Source: Musa acuminata AAA Group (lineage: Eukaryota; Streptophyta; Magnoliopsida; Zingiberales; Musaceae). Taken from it: a DNA stretch of 64,000 nt. The stretch lies in the NCBI RefSeq assembly GCF_036884655.1, contig NC_088340.1:11686501-11750500 (forward strand). The letters run 5' to 3'. Position 1 is the stretch's first letter, and each line of letters starts with the position of its first letter. This document shows, in pieces, positions 21,222 to 31,955 of the stretch. The notes below the pieces were generated by a model. The model made no database searches. It was not told where the DNA came from and saw only the letters and a list, made by a program, of their open reading frames with translations. The position numbers were made by a program, and so were the translations under genes.

Positions 21222-23462
21222 TGTTGAATCTCGGATTTTGATGATGAAGTCAATTGTCATTTGTTGTCTAATCTATGTGTTGAGATAAGTGTGCAGGATT
21301 AACTACGATGAAAGATAGACAAGCAGCAGGAGTTGCGCCGGAGTCAAGTTCATGATCACGTTGGGAGTTCGAGAGTTCGACGGAAGTACGGACGGTCGTC
21401 GGAGGTTCTGCGGGAACAGATCCGAGAAGTCCAGAAGCTTGCCAAGCGAAGCTCGTCGGAACTCGCCAAGTGGATCGTCGCAAAGTCCAGGAGTTTGCCG
21501 GAAGTCCGCAGAAGCATCACCGAGGGTTCATCGGATGATCGACGGAAGTTCGCCGGAAACTCGCCGGAAAAAGCAATTGACATACCGAAGCAAAGCTGCA
21601 GAAATTGTCTTAGATTTAATCGTAGTTAGCACGGTGATTAAGTTAGAAATGGGAGGTGATCCCATTAGCTTAATCCTGGGGCAATTGGGCCCCTGAAGAA
21701 CTCAAGTTGGGTCGAATGGTTCAACCCATTCGAACCCAAGAAGCTGTGGGAGGTGCAACCGCCCAGGCAGGGAGGTGCCACCGCCCAGGCTAAGTCTCCC
21801 AGCGAGACTGGGAGGTGCAACCGCTCCAGCCAGGCGGTGCAACCGCCCAGGGCTCAGTCTCCAAGCGAGACTGGGCGGTGCAACCTCCTCTGTCAAGCGG
21901 TAGCACCGCCTGAGCTCAAGTTTCGAGCTCTGCCTGGTGATGCAATCACCGAGCTCAGTCTTCGAGCTCTGGAAGAGAAGTACGACCTCTCTGGCCAGGA
22001 GATGCACAGCCTAAGCTCAGTCTTCGAGCTCTGGCAGAGAGGTGCAACCACCTCTGGCAGAAAGGGGCGATCACCTCTGGCAGAGAAGAGAAACTTCTCT
22101 GGTCAGGAGATGCACCGCCTGAGCTCGGTCTTCGAGCTCTGGCAGGAAGGTGCAACCACCCCTGATAGAGAAGGTGCAACCGTCTGAGCTCAGTCTTCGA
22201 GCTCTGCCAGGCGGTGCCACCTCTCCAGTCGAGAGGTGCAACCGCCTGAGCTCAGACTTCGAGCTCTGCCAGGCGGTGCCACCTCTCCAGTCAAGAGGTG
22301 CAACCGCCTGATCCCGGAATTTCGGGATTTGATCGTTTTGAGCTCGAAATTTGAATTGGGTTGGGGCCTATAAATACCCCACCCATTCAGCACTGAAAAG
22401 AAACAGACCCACACCGAAATCTTGATCTTTTCTGTGATTCTAAGAGCTCAAAAGTGTTGTAAAGCCTTTAAGTCTCCTCCTTCTGTTCTTCAAGTTTTCA
22501 GTTGTAAAGTGAGGAGAGAAAGGTCTGTAAAGGTTGTCTCCTGAGCCTATTAAAAGGAGAGAAACTGTAAAAGGGCAGTTTGGCCTTCGCCCATTGAAGG
22601 AAGGCCCCTAGTTGATGTCGGCAACCTCGTCGGTGGAGGAAGCCAAAAGTGGAGTAGGTCAAGGCTGACCGAACCACTCTAAATCTCTGGTTTGCGTTTA
22701 TTTTTGAGCACTTTATCATTACTGCAAACCTCCTCCATTACTACTGCTCTCTGCGCTTTCACGAACAAGTTCTAAGTGCTGTTCTTCCGAATCTGCATTC
22801 AGACGTAAATTCGTATTTTCGTACATTACAGTTTACGTTTACGTTTGATTCTGCAGAACTGTCTTCGGTGCTTTTACGAAAGAGTTTCTTTGCAGTTTAC
22901 ACTTACATTTTGATCCTATTGATAACTGCAAACTGTCCTCTACAATTTTACGAACGAGTTTCAACATTTAGACGTAAAACTGCATTTAGACGTAAATCGA
23001 CTTTCCTCTCACAATCATCAGTTCTCAGTTCACGTTTACATCTTGATTTCAACTGCATACTGCTTTCTGCGAGTATACAAACGAGTTTCAAAGTTTAGAC
23101 GTAAATCTGCGTCTAGACGTAAAACAGCGTTTAGACGTAAATATGAGTTTAGACGTAAAACTGCGTTTAGACGTAAATCTGAGTTTAGACGTAAACTGCG
23201 CTTAGACGTAAAACTGCGCTTAGACGCAAACTATGTTTAGACGCAAACTGCGCTTAGACGCAAACTGTGTTTAGACGCAAACTGCGCTTAGACGCAATCT
23301 GCGCTTAGACGCAAACTGCACTTAGATACAAACTGAGAATTAGCTTTTGCATCATAATAGTTTTTTTTTATTGAACGAACGCAGCTTTTGGTTTTTAATC
23401 GCTGTAAGATTTCCGCTGCACTAATTCACCCCCCCCCCCTCTTAGTGCTCTCGATCCTAACA
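21222..23462 (+). repeat. 3' LTR of non-autonomous SIRE element
   Basis: 2241 bp. It is near-identical to the 5' LTR, except for loss of one CAGAGAGGTGCAACCACCTC-type unit and about 14 substitutions. It ends CGATCCTAACA and is followed by AAGAT. Confidence 0.93.
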
Positions 23463-24540
23463 AAGATGAGGCGAACAATGCATACTTATGGCATTGTAGG
23501 CTAAGTCAGATCCATGAGGGAAGGATTCAAAAGTTGCTTAAGGATGAATATATAGATCCATTCGACTATGAGTCATATATATAACTTACGAGTCTTGCCT
23601 TTGTGGAAAACTGCCTAACTCTTCATTTAGTGGAATTTGAGAGAGAACCATTGAGCTGTTGGAACTCATACATAGTGATGTTTGTGTACCTATGTCAACT
23701 CATGCCATTGGTGGTTACTCCTACTTCATTACCTTTACTGATGATTTCTCAAGGTATATACATGTGTACTTAATGAAATATAAGTCTGAGGCCTTTGAGA
23801 AATTCAGAGAGTATAAGAATAAAGTAGAGAACTAAACTGGAAAGAGTATCAAAACTCTTCAATCAGATCAAGGAAGTGAGTACTTAAGTATAGAGTTCAC
23901 CCAGTTTCTCAAGGACCATGGGATTCTATCCCAATGGATACTTCCTTATATACCTCAGCTCAATGGTGTATTTGAAATGAGAAATCGTAAACAATTAGAC
24001 ATGGTGCAGTCTATGATGAGTTTCGCTAACCTACCCATCTCATTCTGGGAATACGCCCTAGAGACTGCAGCTTATCTTCTGAATTGAGTTCCAACTAAAT
24101 CGGTAGTGTCTACACCATATAAGATATAGAAAGAGAAGAAGCCCGATCTTAAGATTGTTCAGATTTGGGACTGCCTTGCCCATATTAAAAGACACAACCT
24201 TAATAAGTTGGAATTGAGGATGAAGTGGTACAAGTTCGTGGGATATCCCCAAGGAAACTTGTGAATATTATTTCTATCATCTTGAGGACCAAAAGGTCTT
24301 TGTAGCTAAGAGAGCGGTGTTCCTTGAGAAGGAACACATTTTTGACGGAGACAGTGGGAGCATGATAGAGTTAATCGAGGTTGGAGAACCTAGCTCATGC
24401 ACCACTCCTTAGCCTGAATCTATTCAGGTACTTAGCATACAAGTTTTGACTTTACGTAGGTCCGGTAGAGTATCTCATCCTCCTAAGAGATATGTGGGAC
24501 ATATTAGAGGAGAGGATATTGAGGATATTGACTACGATGA
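23463..24540 (+). pseudogene. Copia integrase, second tandem copy in element A
   Basis: After the target duplicate the A element resumes with the pre-integrase segment (LWHCRLSQIHEGRIQKLL) and integrase core (HSDVCVPMSTH, SDQGSEYLS). Stops at about 23833 and 24085 and indels break it. Near 24530 it jumps from GAGGATATTGA straight into RT. About 250 bp present in the first copy (12222-12470) are missing, with a TTGA match at the junction. Confidence 0.8.
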
Positions 24541-25860
24541 AACCCTCCCAACCGTGGCAATACTAAAGTTCATCCGAATTCTGTTGGTTATTGCAGCACA
24601 TTATGATTATGTGATCTGGCAGATGGATGTGAAAACTACATTCCTTAATGGTAACCTCAATGAGGAGGTGTATATGATACAGCCCGAGAGATTCTTGTCC
24701 AAGGACTGCCCAAATAAGGTGTGTAAGTTACTTATATCTATTTATGGACTAAAGCAAGCTTTTCGAAGTTGGAACATAAGATTTGATGATGTCATCAGAT
24801 CTTATGACTTTATTAAGAATGAAGATGAGCCTTGTGTGTATAGGAAGGTAAGTGGGAGCGCTATCACCTTTTTGGTGTTATATGTAGATGACATCCTGAT
24901 AATTGAGAATGATGTAGGAATGTTATCCATAGCAAAGGCTTGGTTATTTAGACACTTCTCCATGAATGACTTAAGGGAAGCATCATATATCTTATGGATT
25001 TGGATATATAAAGATAGTTCCAAGAGGATGCTTGGCTTGTCCTAGTCCAGGTACATAGACACCATAGTCAAAAGTTTTGGTATGAAAAATTTCAAATGAG
25101 GTCTCATACTGATGAGACATGAGATATCGCTTTCTAAGAGTATGTCCCCAAAGACTCCTGAAGAAATGACGAACATGGATAGGATACCTTATCCCTCAAC
25201 GATAGAGTCTATCATGTATGTCATACTATGTATCAGGCCTGATATAGCCCATGCTCTAAATGTCATGAGCAGGTATCGGGTAGATCCAAGCTTGGAGAAT
25301 TGGAAAGCAGTAAAGTGTATCCTTAAGTACTTGAGAAAGACTAAGGATCTTTTATTGGTATATGGAGGTAGTAGCCTCAGGATTGAAGGCTACACGGACT
25401 CGAGTTTTCAGTTCGATGTCGACAATAGCAAGTCAAATTCGGGGTATGTGTACACCCTAAATGGAGGAGCAATGTACTAGAAGAGTTTCAAGCAAAATAC
25501 TACTGCTGACTCGACTATAGAGGCAGAGTACATTACTGCGATAGAGGCAACAAAGGAGGGAGTCTAGATAAATAAGTTTATCACAGATCTGGGAGTCGTG
25601 CCAGGCAAAGAGGAGCTGATTCCCTTATATTGTGACAACAACAGGGTGATTGCTCAAATGAGGAATCCTGGGTCTCATCAGAAGTGTTCTGAGGAGATTC
25701 TAGCTTATTAAAAAGATCATGACCCGAGGAGATGTAGTAGTGGAAAGAGTTCCATCCAAAGATAAAATCGTAGATTCACTGATAAAGTTCATTGTCTCAG
25801 ATTTTCTTTGAGCATCACAGGGGTCTGATGGGGATCAGACATATAGGTGATTAGCTTTAT
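24541..25860 (+). pseudogene. Copia reverse transcriptase and RNase H, second copy, with 3' tail
   Basis: The RT remnant is open from 24446 to 25045 (MDVKTTFLNGNLNEEVYMIQ, SIYGLKQAFRSWN, YVDD at 24881-24892). RNase H is at 25112-25740 (RPDIAHALNVMSRY, TDSSFQFDVDNSKSNSGY). The N-terminal third of RT is deleted. Beyond 25740 lies the short non-coding tail to the polypurine tract. Confidence 0.8.
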
Positions 25861-25874
25861 GTCAAGTTGGAGAT
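25861..25874 (+). other. Polypurine-like tract of element A
   Basis: GTCAAGTTGGAGAT lies immediately before the 3' LTR start. It is the degenerate form of the AAGTGGGAGAT tract usual for plant copia. Confidence 0.55.
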
Positions 25875-26350
25875 TGCTAGTCATAGGTGCCCTACAAGCC
25901 AATTACGTGAGTGATGGCACATTTGACTTGACACGTAGTCTTTTTACCTATTATATTTTGATATTTTATCACTTTATATTGATTATTACATATACATATA
26001 TATTTATATTATGATGTCCTTGCATCTATGCAATATGAATCGGATCGTGATGATATCACGATAATGAGATCGATTTACTTTTAAACACAAACCCTAAATA
26101 ATCCCGTTTATAGGTTACTCGAGAGGGATATCAAGATAACTGAATAGACTGGTGTGCTATATACCCATCCATATGATGGATGTAGCTGATCTCATAGCTG
26201 CTCGTGTTGGATACTAGGGATACAGTATAGGTGCTCATTAGAGAAGGAGTTCACTTATTGATCCATTTACGGAATGTTGGATAGTTGATGATACCTTATT
26301 GTTATACAGTAATTCTGTAGTCTCAATGGTGTATCTGGTCCTTAGACTTG
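25875..26350 (+). repeat. 3' LTR of element A, first part
   Basis: Begins TGCTAGTCATAGG and runs to ACTTG, where E1 is inserted. It continues at 30870 and 35778. Its wording (GCCCTACAAGCCAATTACG) is closer to the solo LTR at 51506 than to A's own 5' LTR. Confidence 0.85.
26346..26350. repeat. Target-site duplication of E1 (ACTTG)
   Basis: ACTTG here and at 30865-30869. Joining them restores the uninterrupted LTR text seen near 1321. Confidence 0.9.
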
Positions 26351-26747
26351 TGTTAGGACCCTTTTTATAAGCTTTTGAATAATGTTTATTGAGTCTATTT
26401 AGTCTAGTTGATTATTGAGTCGGTTTGGTTCGAGTCAAGTAGAGGTTTATTTAATATTTATTTATTATTAGAGTTCAAGTCCTGATGGACTCTGAGTGAA
26501 ACTCTATAAATAGAGATGTAACTGCTTCTTTTCAGTAATCTATGAAAAATATTATTCTATCTTTTGACAAACCTTAGGAGGCCGATCCCCTTGAAGCGAT
26601 TAAGGAGGGCCAATCCCCTCGAAGCGATCAAGGAGGCCGATCCCCTCGAAGTGATCATCCCCTTTCTCTTCTTTGTTTTTTTACAATAAGACTTTAGGGT
26701 CTTATCATTTGGTATCAGAGCGACGATAAGACTTTAGGGTCTTATCA
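26351..26747 (+). repeat. 5' LTR of E1, with an internal primer-site copy
   Basis: 397 bp, TGTTAGGACCC to GGGTCTTATCA. Equal length with the 3' LTR (30468-30864) proves the end point. Inside, TATAAATA is at 26505-26512, three units of a roughly 28-29 bp repeat (GGCCGATCCCCTCGAAGCGA type) at about 26579-26660, and an internal TGGTATCAGAGCGACG at 26710-26725. Confidence 0.88.
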
Positions 26748-26749
26748 TT

Positions 26750-26765
26750 TGGTATCAAAGCAACG
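26750..26765 (+). other. Primer-binding site of E1
   Basis: TGGTATCAAAGCAACG, two bases after the LTR end. A duplicate lies inside the LTR, 40 bp upstream. Confidence 0.8.
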
Positions 26766-27928
26766 ATCCTTGGCGCAGCCTACCGCAGCCTTGCTTCCAT
26801 TCTTCCCCACCACCACTATAAGGCAACTCTTTCTTCACCGCTGCCGCTATTCCCCGGCTAGGAGACGACGCTGCCAGCATCCATCCCAGCCCTACTGCCG
26901 TCGCCCGCCTCCCCTTGCGTCGCAGCGCAGCCACTCGACCTCTCCTCCTCGGCGATCGTTGGTGATGCTGCTCCCAGCCGCGCCACCACCGCTGCCACTC
27001 CACCGCTGCCCGCCTCCCCTTGGGTCGCAACCGCAACCCTAGCCGTGCCTCCCTGGCTCGGGCTAGAACGACCACTGCCGCTCCCCCTTGCTCTTCATCT
27101 TTTGTAACTGAAACAGGACAATCACGGGCAACTCACATCTATTGCCCTTATTTCCAGCCATCGCCGTCGCCTCGAGCGCCGTCACCGTCGCCTTCCAACC
27201 GCTGCTCCCCCGTGCGACGACCACCGCTCGCCTCCCAACCGCTACTCCCGCTCGCTTCCCAGCCGCTGCTTCCCCTTGCTCTGCATCCGTGGTGACCGAA
27301 ACAGGGCAGTTACCACCGTCGTAGTCGCGGGTCCCCTTGTTGCCGCAATCGCAGATCCCCTTGCTGTTGCGAACGCCGGTTGCCACCACCGTCGCCACTG
27401 CTACCCAGCTAGCGATGACGCCGCTTGCCGCCCAACTTGCCACGACCCTCGCCGCCTCCTTCTCCACCGCCGCCGCAGCGCTCCGGCCAGCAACGACTAT
27501 TGCTGCCAGCCACCGCAGCCTTCACCTCAACCCCCTCGATCTGCACCGTTGCTGCAGCCCCCTTGCTCTGCATCGTTGCTGCAGCTGCTGGTTCCCACCA
27601 CTACAGCCACAACCTCGGCCGCTTCAACGCCACCTCCCTCTTGTTCTGCCTCCACTGCTGCAGTTGTCGGTTGCCATCACCGCAGCCTCAACATGGTTGC
27701 TCGGCGATTGCTTCCTTAGGGCACAACAGTCGCAACCGTCGCCTTTCAGCCTTGGCGCTCTCATCTCACGTAGTGACACAAACACAGGGCAGCTACTCTT
27801 CCTCCAATTCAGCAATCGCAACACTGCCCTTGGCGTCCACCTCCTCGGCAACTTCGCATTGACAGTGTTGATGCTCTTGACCGACACCAAAAACAGAAGT
27901 TGAGATTACAGATTTGCAGTCTTACGTA
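26766..27928 (+). other. GC-rich leader of E1
   Basis: About 1.1 kb rich in CCGCC, CTGC and CACCG. It gives overlapping Pro/Ala/Ser-rich frames in several phases on both strands (for example 27276-27719 and 27337-27903), none with a domain. E2 carries a related block at about 32760-33900. A motif of the form GTGACCGAAACAGGGCAG recurs (near 27109, 27289, 27769), suggesting internal duplication. It may be captured host DNA (inference). Confidence 0.5.
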
Positions 27929-28699
27929 ATGGCCACTGATAACTCGGTGAAAGCACAAATGGAAGCATTGAAAATCAAAATTGAGAACCGACTACAAGAA
28001 ACACTTAATGATTTCAAAAAGAGCCTACTGGAGAGCCTCAGCAAATTTTAACAAAATGGGGGCTCAAGTTCTACGTTGCACAAATCTGAAAATACAAAAA
28101 AAGGGCCCTAAGATTTTGACACAAATTACTCACACATGAAGATGGAATTTCTGAGATGGAAAGAAGGAGATCCGACCAATTAGATCTCAAAGGCAAAAAT
28201 TTTTTTCCATTTTCACAGAACCCCAGAAGAATCCAAGGTAGAAGTGGCCTCAATCCAACTCGAGGGAGATGCACTCTAGTGGTACGATTGGTATGAAACT
28301 TTATACGGAGTTCCTTCATGGGAGCAGTTCAAAAGAGGACTTCTTATTCGCTTTGGCCCATCCGAATATGAGAATGTTGATTGCTAGCTTGCCAAAATTC
28401 ATCAGACTTCTACAGTGTTAGAATATCATAGTAGGTTTGAAAAATTATCAAATCAAGCTAGAGATTGGTCAAACCGACAACTTCTGGATACATTTATTGA
28501 AGGGCTTATTCCAGAGATCCGGTGTGAAGTTAAGGCTCATCAACCCCGCACATTGATAGCTATGATCTCATTTGTAAATCTACATGAGAAAAAAATTAGC
28601 AAGGAAAGATCAGCAAGGGGTTTGTACTATGATGAAAATTGGAGTATAGAGCACCGATGTAAACAAGGGCAACTTCTGATGATTGAACCAATTAGAGAG
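27929..28699 (+). pseudogene. gag: E1 gag remnant, first part
   Basis: The ATG at 27929 opens MATDNSVKAQMEALKIKIEN, the same start as E2. The capsid region includes FGPSEYENVD, AKIHQTSTV and LSNQARDWSN. The zinc-knuckle segment has lost its first cysteines (GLYYDENWSIEHRC, against GLLCWHCDE in the Reina gag). Stops near 28048, 28181 and 28275 disable it, and the TRIM insertion ends this part after GAGAG. Confidence 0.75.
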
Positions 28700-28818
28700 T
28701 GTCACGACCTGGGTCTGATGAGTTAACTGGCCAATAACTCCATTTTGGTCCTCAACGGCGGACCAAAATGCTTAAGCGGGAGGTAACGTAGTACACTCAT
28801 CAGACCCGGGTCGTGACA
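28700..28818 (-). repeat. Inverted LTR end opening the TRIM array
   Basis: TGTCACGACCTGGGTCTGAT and the following bases are the reverse complement of the LTR 3' end, up to TACACTCATCAG. From there the forward LTR tail ACCCGGGTCGTGACA follows. The flipped block is bounded by the LTR's own 8 bp inverted repeats CTGATGAG and CTCATCAG. Confidence 0.8.
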
Positions 28819-30027
28819 TTTGGTATCAGAGCTGACCTAGCATTAGGGCAGGGTGAGAGGGCTGCAGTAGGAAAGGGCTACCCGTGGATGGAGTCAGAGA
28901 ACTCATCACGGCGTGGAGCCACCACTGAGTTAAACCTCACATGCACTATGCTAGGGTTCGATCTGGGATATGTCGGGCCTTGACGAGGACATCAAGCTAA
29001 TTGAGTTGGGGATAGTGTAATATCCCATTAGTTCCACATCAGAAGTGGGGAATGTGTATGATTAGCTTATAAGGGCCTGATGAGTGTACTACGTTACCTC
29101 CCGCTTAAGCATTTTGGTCCGCCGTTGAGGACCAAAATGGAGTTATTGGCCAGTTAACTCATCAGACCCGGGTCGTGACATTTGGTATCAGAGCCGACCT
29201 AGCATTAGGGCAGGGTGAGAGGGCTGCAGTAGGAAAGGGCTACCCATGGATGGAGTCAGAGAACTCATCACGGCGTAGAGCCACCACTAAGTTAAACCTC
29301 ACATGCACTATGCTAGGGTTCGATCTGGGATATGTCGGGCCTTGACGAGGACGTCAAGCTAATTGAGTTGGGGATAAGTGTAATATCCCATTAGTCCCAC
29401 ATCGGAAGTGGGGAATGTGTATGATTAGCTTATAAGGGCCTGATGAGTGTACTACGTTACCTCCTGCTTAAGCATTTTGGTCCGCCGTTGAGGACCAAAA
29501 TGGAGTTATTGGCCAGTTAACTCATCAGACCCGGGTCGTGACATTTGGTATCAGAGCCGACCTAGCATTAGGGCAGGGTGAGAGGGCTGCAGTAGGAAAG
29601 GGCTACCCGTGGATGGAGTCAGAGAACTCATCACGGCGTGGAGCCACCACTGAGTTAAACCTCACATGCACTATGCTAGGGTTCGATCTGGGATATGTCG
29701 GGCCTTGACGAGGACGTCAAGCTAATTGAGTTGGGGATAAGTGTAATATCCCATTAGTCCTACATCGGAAGTGGGGAATGTGTATGATTAGCTTATAAGG
29801 GCCTGATGAGTGTACTACGTTACCTCCCGCTTAAGCATTTTGGTCCGCGAGTTGGGGATAAGTGTAATATCCCATTAGTCCCACATCGGAAGTGGGGAAT
29901 GTGTATGATTAGCTTATAAGGGCCTGATGAGTGTACTACGTTACCTCTCGCTTAAGCATTTTGGTCCGCCGTTGAGGACCAAAATGGAGTTATTGGCCAG
30001 TTAACTCATCAGACCCGGGTCGTGACA
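28700..30027. mobile_element. TRIM-like LTR mini-element, tandem array with inverted first end
   Basis: 1328 bp flanked by GAGAG (28695-28699 and 30028-30032). It has no coding capacity. Full 165 bp LTRs (TGTAATATCCC to GGGTCGTGACA) are at 29016-29180, 29379-29543 and 29863-30027. A truncated LTR is at 29742-29848. Spacers of about 197 bp follow each LTR and begin with the primer-binding site TTTGGTATCAGAGC. The first end (28700-28818) is a 104 bp inverted copy of the LTR 3' part joined to a normal LTR tail, so both outer ends read TGTCACGACC outward-in. Confidence 0.85.
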
Positions 30028-30450
30028 GAGAGGAGCCGAAAGCTAAGAATGTAAACTTCGATCATGAAGGTATAAATTCTAATAAAGACGCATCAGCCTA
30101 TTATAGTTTTGATTGATACTGGTAGCACTAATAATTTTATGGATAGTAAGATTGTTGACCGATTGGTCCACCACATTGAAGACTATGACAGATTCGAAGT
30201 AAAGATCGTTGATGGACAGATTTTCACTTGTGATAGCAAAGGTTCAAAGATAAAATTGATTATACAGGGCCAGAAGTTTCATGCAATGATTGCTACATTG
30301 AAAGACTGACCTGTTGCTTACACTATCAAAAAATGGAGATCATACTTACTTGATCAATGGGTTGTGATGCATTGCAGATAGTCTATGGCTAAAGTGCTGA
30401 AAGAGAAGCTCCTAGAGATTGATGCTGCTCAGTCTTGAGGACAAGGCTGA
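30028..30450 (+). pseudogene. E1 gag end, protease fragment and RNase H scrap
   Basis: Gag resumes after GAGAG. The retropepsin loop LIDTGSTNNFMDSK is at about 30109-30150, then KIVDGQIFTCDSKGSKIK. After LKD a stop appears, and the text TIKKWRSYLLDQWVVMHC corresponds to the RNase H region of the Reina element ([14 protein letters not shown]). RT is therefore deleted between the two. Confidence 0.7.
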
Positions 30451-30467
30451 TTTGAAGAGGGAGGAAC

Positions 30468-30864
30468 TGTTAAGACCCTTTTTCTGAGCTTTTGAATAAT
30501 GTTTATTGAGTCTGTTTAGTCCAGTTATTTGTTGAGTCGATTTGGTTCGAGTCAAGTAGAGGTTTATTTAATATTTATTTATTATTAGAGTTCAAGTCTT
30601 GATGGACTCTGAGTGAAACTCAATAAATAGGGATGTAACTGCTTCTTTTCAGTAATCTATGAAAAATATTATTCTGTCTTTTGACAAACCTTAGGAGGCC
30701 GATCCCCTCGAAGTGATCAAGGAGGGCCGATCCCCTCGAAGCGATCAAGGAGGCCGATCCCCTCGAAGTGATCATCCTCTTTCTCTTCTTCTTTTTTTTA
30801 CGATAAGACTTTAGGGTCTTATCATTTGGTATCAGAGCGACGATAAGACTTTAGGGTCTTATTA
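30468..30864 (+). repeat. 3' LTR of E1
   Basis: 397 bp, preceded by the polypurine tract TTGAAGAGGGAGGAAC. It has the same internal primer-site copy as the 5' LTR (about 30828-30843). The last CA is mutated to TA. Confidence 0.88.
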
Positions 30865-30869
30865 ACTTG

Positions 30870-31955
30870 AGATAATTATGATGTCTTGTATTAGTACTCC
30901 ACTCTTTGCTACTATACTTATAGGTATAGAGGTTCCAGATCTACAACAACCAGTTATTGGGAGTGGTAGCTAACCTTACGAGAACTATTGAGTGTCGATA
31001 GAGGATCATCCACTCTTGGTGTCATGAGAGGAATATCTCATGTGTTCTTGCTTAGACAAATCTCTGGCCAATGTTATTAAAATTAAGAGAGAAGGAGTTC
31101 TCCAGGAGAATCCGATTAGAGCAAGACTCGATTAGAAACCGTATGGGTATGATAGCACCATGTTCAGTAAATGGTCTTTGGGATATTAGATGGATAAGGG
31201 ACTATAGGTACACGGTAACTAAGGATAGATAGGTTCAATGGATTGGATTCCTTAGTATCGTCTAGGGACTACGGCATAGTGGCCTTGTACGTCCGTAGTC
31301 GATGAGTTGAGTGAATTATTATGGAGACAATAATTCACTGAGTCAGAAGGAGTTTTGATAGGTATGACTCACAGCCAACTCGATATTGGGCCTAGAGAGT
31401 CACAAACATAAGGTAGGCATTGCAATGAGTAGAGGTTCGGATATGAGATATCCGTCGGAGCCCCTATCTTATTGGATATTCAATAAGCCCCTGAATTATT
31501 AGATCCTATGTATGAGATCCAATAAAAGCTCATGAGAGATTATTAGATAGAGATCCACTAATAAAAAAGACTTAGGTAGTTAGTTAAAAAGAGATCCAAT
31601 ACCCAATAGAGCAGGATCCATTAGGGTTAAGTTGACAGGGGACCTCTGTAAATCAGAGGAAATCAGTGGTTCATGGGCTAGAGCTTTTTGGTTGCCTCTC
31701 CTATTCTCCTCCCTCTTCTCCTCCTAAAAGCATGTTTGAAGATTTGAGGAGCATCGTCGCAACCCTGCTGTGTGGATCACCGTTAGAGAGGAGGGTGCTT
31801 GACCTCCTTCACCCTCTCCTGGAGATCTACATGGATTCAGGGATATACAATCTCCCTAGGTAACACAATCTATCATATAGGCAGTTTTAAATTTCGCGGA
31901 TTTTTGCGTACTAATTTTCACATGACAACGAACATATTTTTAAAAAATTGAGGAT
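30870..31955 (+). repeat. 3' LTR of element A, middle part
   Basis: Resumes exactly after ACTTG and is homologous to 1331-2400 of the 5' LTR. It is interrupted by E2 after AGGAT at 31951-31955. Confidence 0.85.

Larger units (their letters stand above)
14375..23462 (+). mobile_element. Complete non-autonomous SIRE/Maximus-type copia element (gag + extra ORF, no pol)
   Basis: A 9.1 kb element with TG..CA LTRs of 2262 and 2241 bp, a perfect 5 bp target duplication, an intact primer-binding site and a polypurine tract. Inside are an intact gag (16687-18270) and an extra ORF (19044-20151), but no protease, integrase, RT or RNase H. By eye the two LTRs differ at only about 14 positions (about 0.6 percent, nearly all transitions) plus loss of one short repeat unit. 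The insertion is therefore young and must have used pol from another element. Confidence 0.9.
26351..30864 (+). mobile_element. E1: non-autonomous Ty3/gypsy element (Reina-related)
   Basis: 4.5 kb with 397 bp LTRs, an ACTTG target duplication, primer-binding site, GC-rich leader, gag remnant, protease fragment fused to an RNase H scrap, and a polypurine tract. RT and integrase cores are absent. The gag, protease and polypurine context match the Reina element at 3992. E2 has the same deletion layout. A TRIM-like array (28700-30027) interrupts gag. Confidence 0.85.

Noticed and set aside
27020..27903. Frames of 91-188 codons rich in Pro, Ala and Ser in the E1 leader (also 32645-33131)
   Set aside because: Overlapping phases on both strands, no domain, no shared frame between E1 and E2. 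Treated as leader.
28700..30027. CRISPR-like pattern (repeats and spacers of regular size)
   Set aside because: Repeats are 165 bp LTRs with primer sites and spacers are identical to each other. Plant retroelement context.
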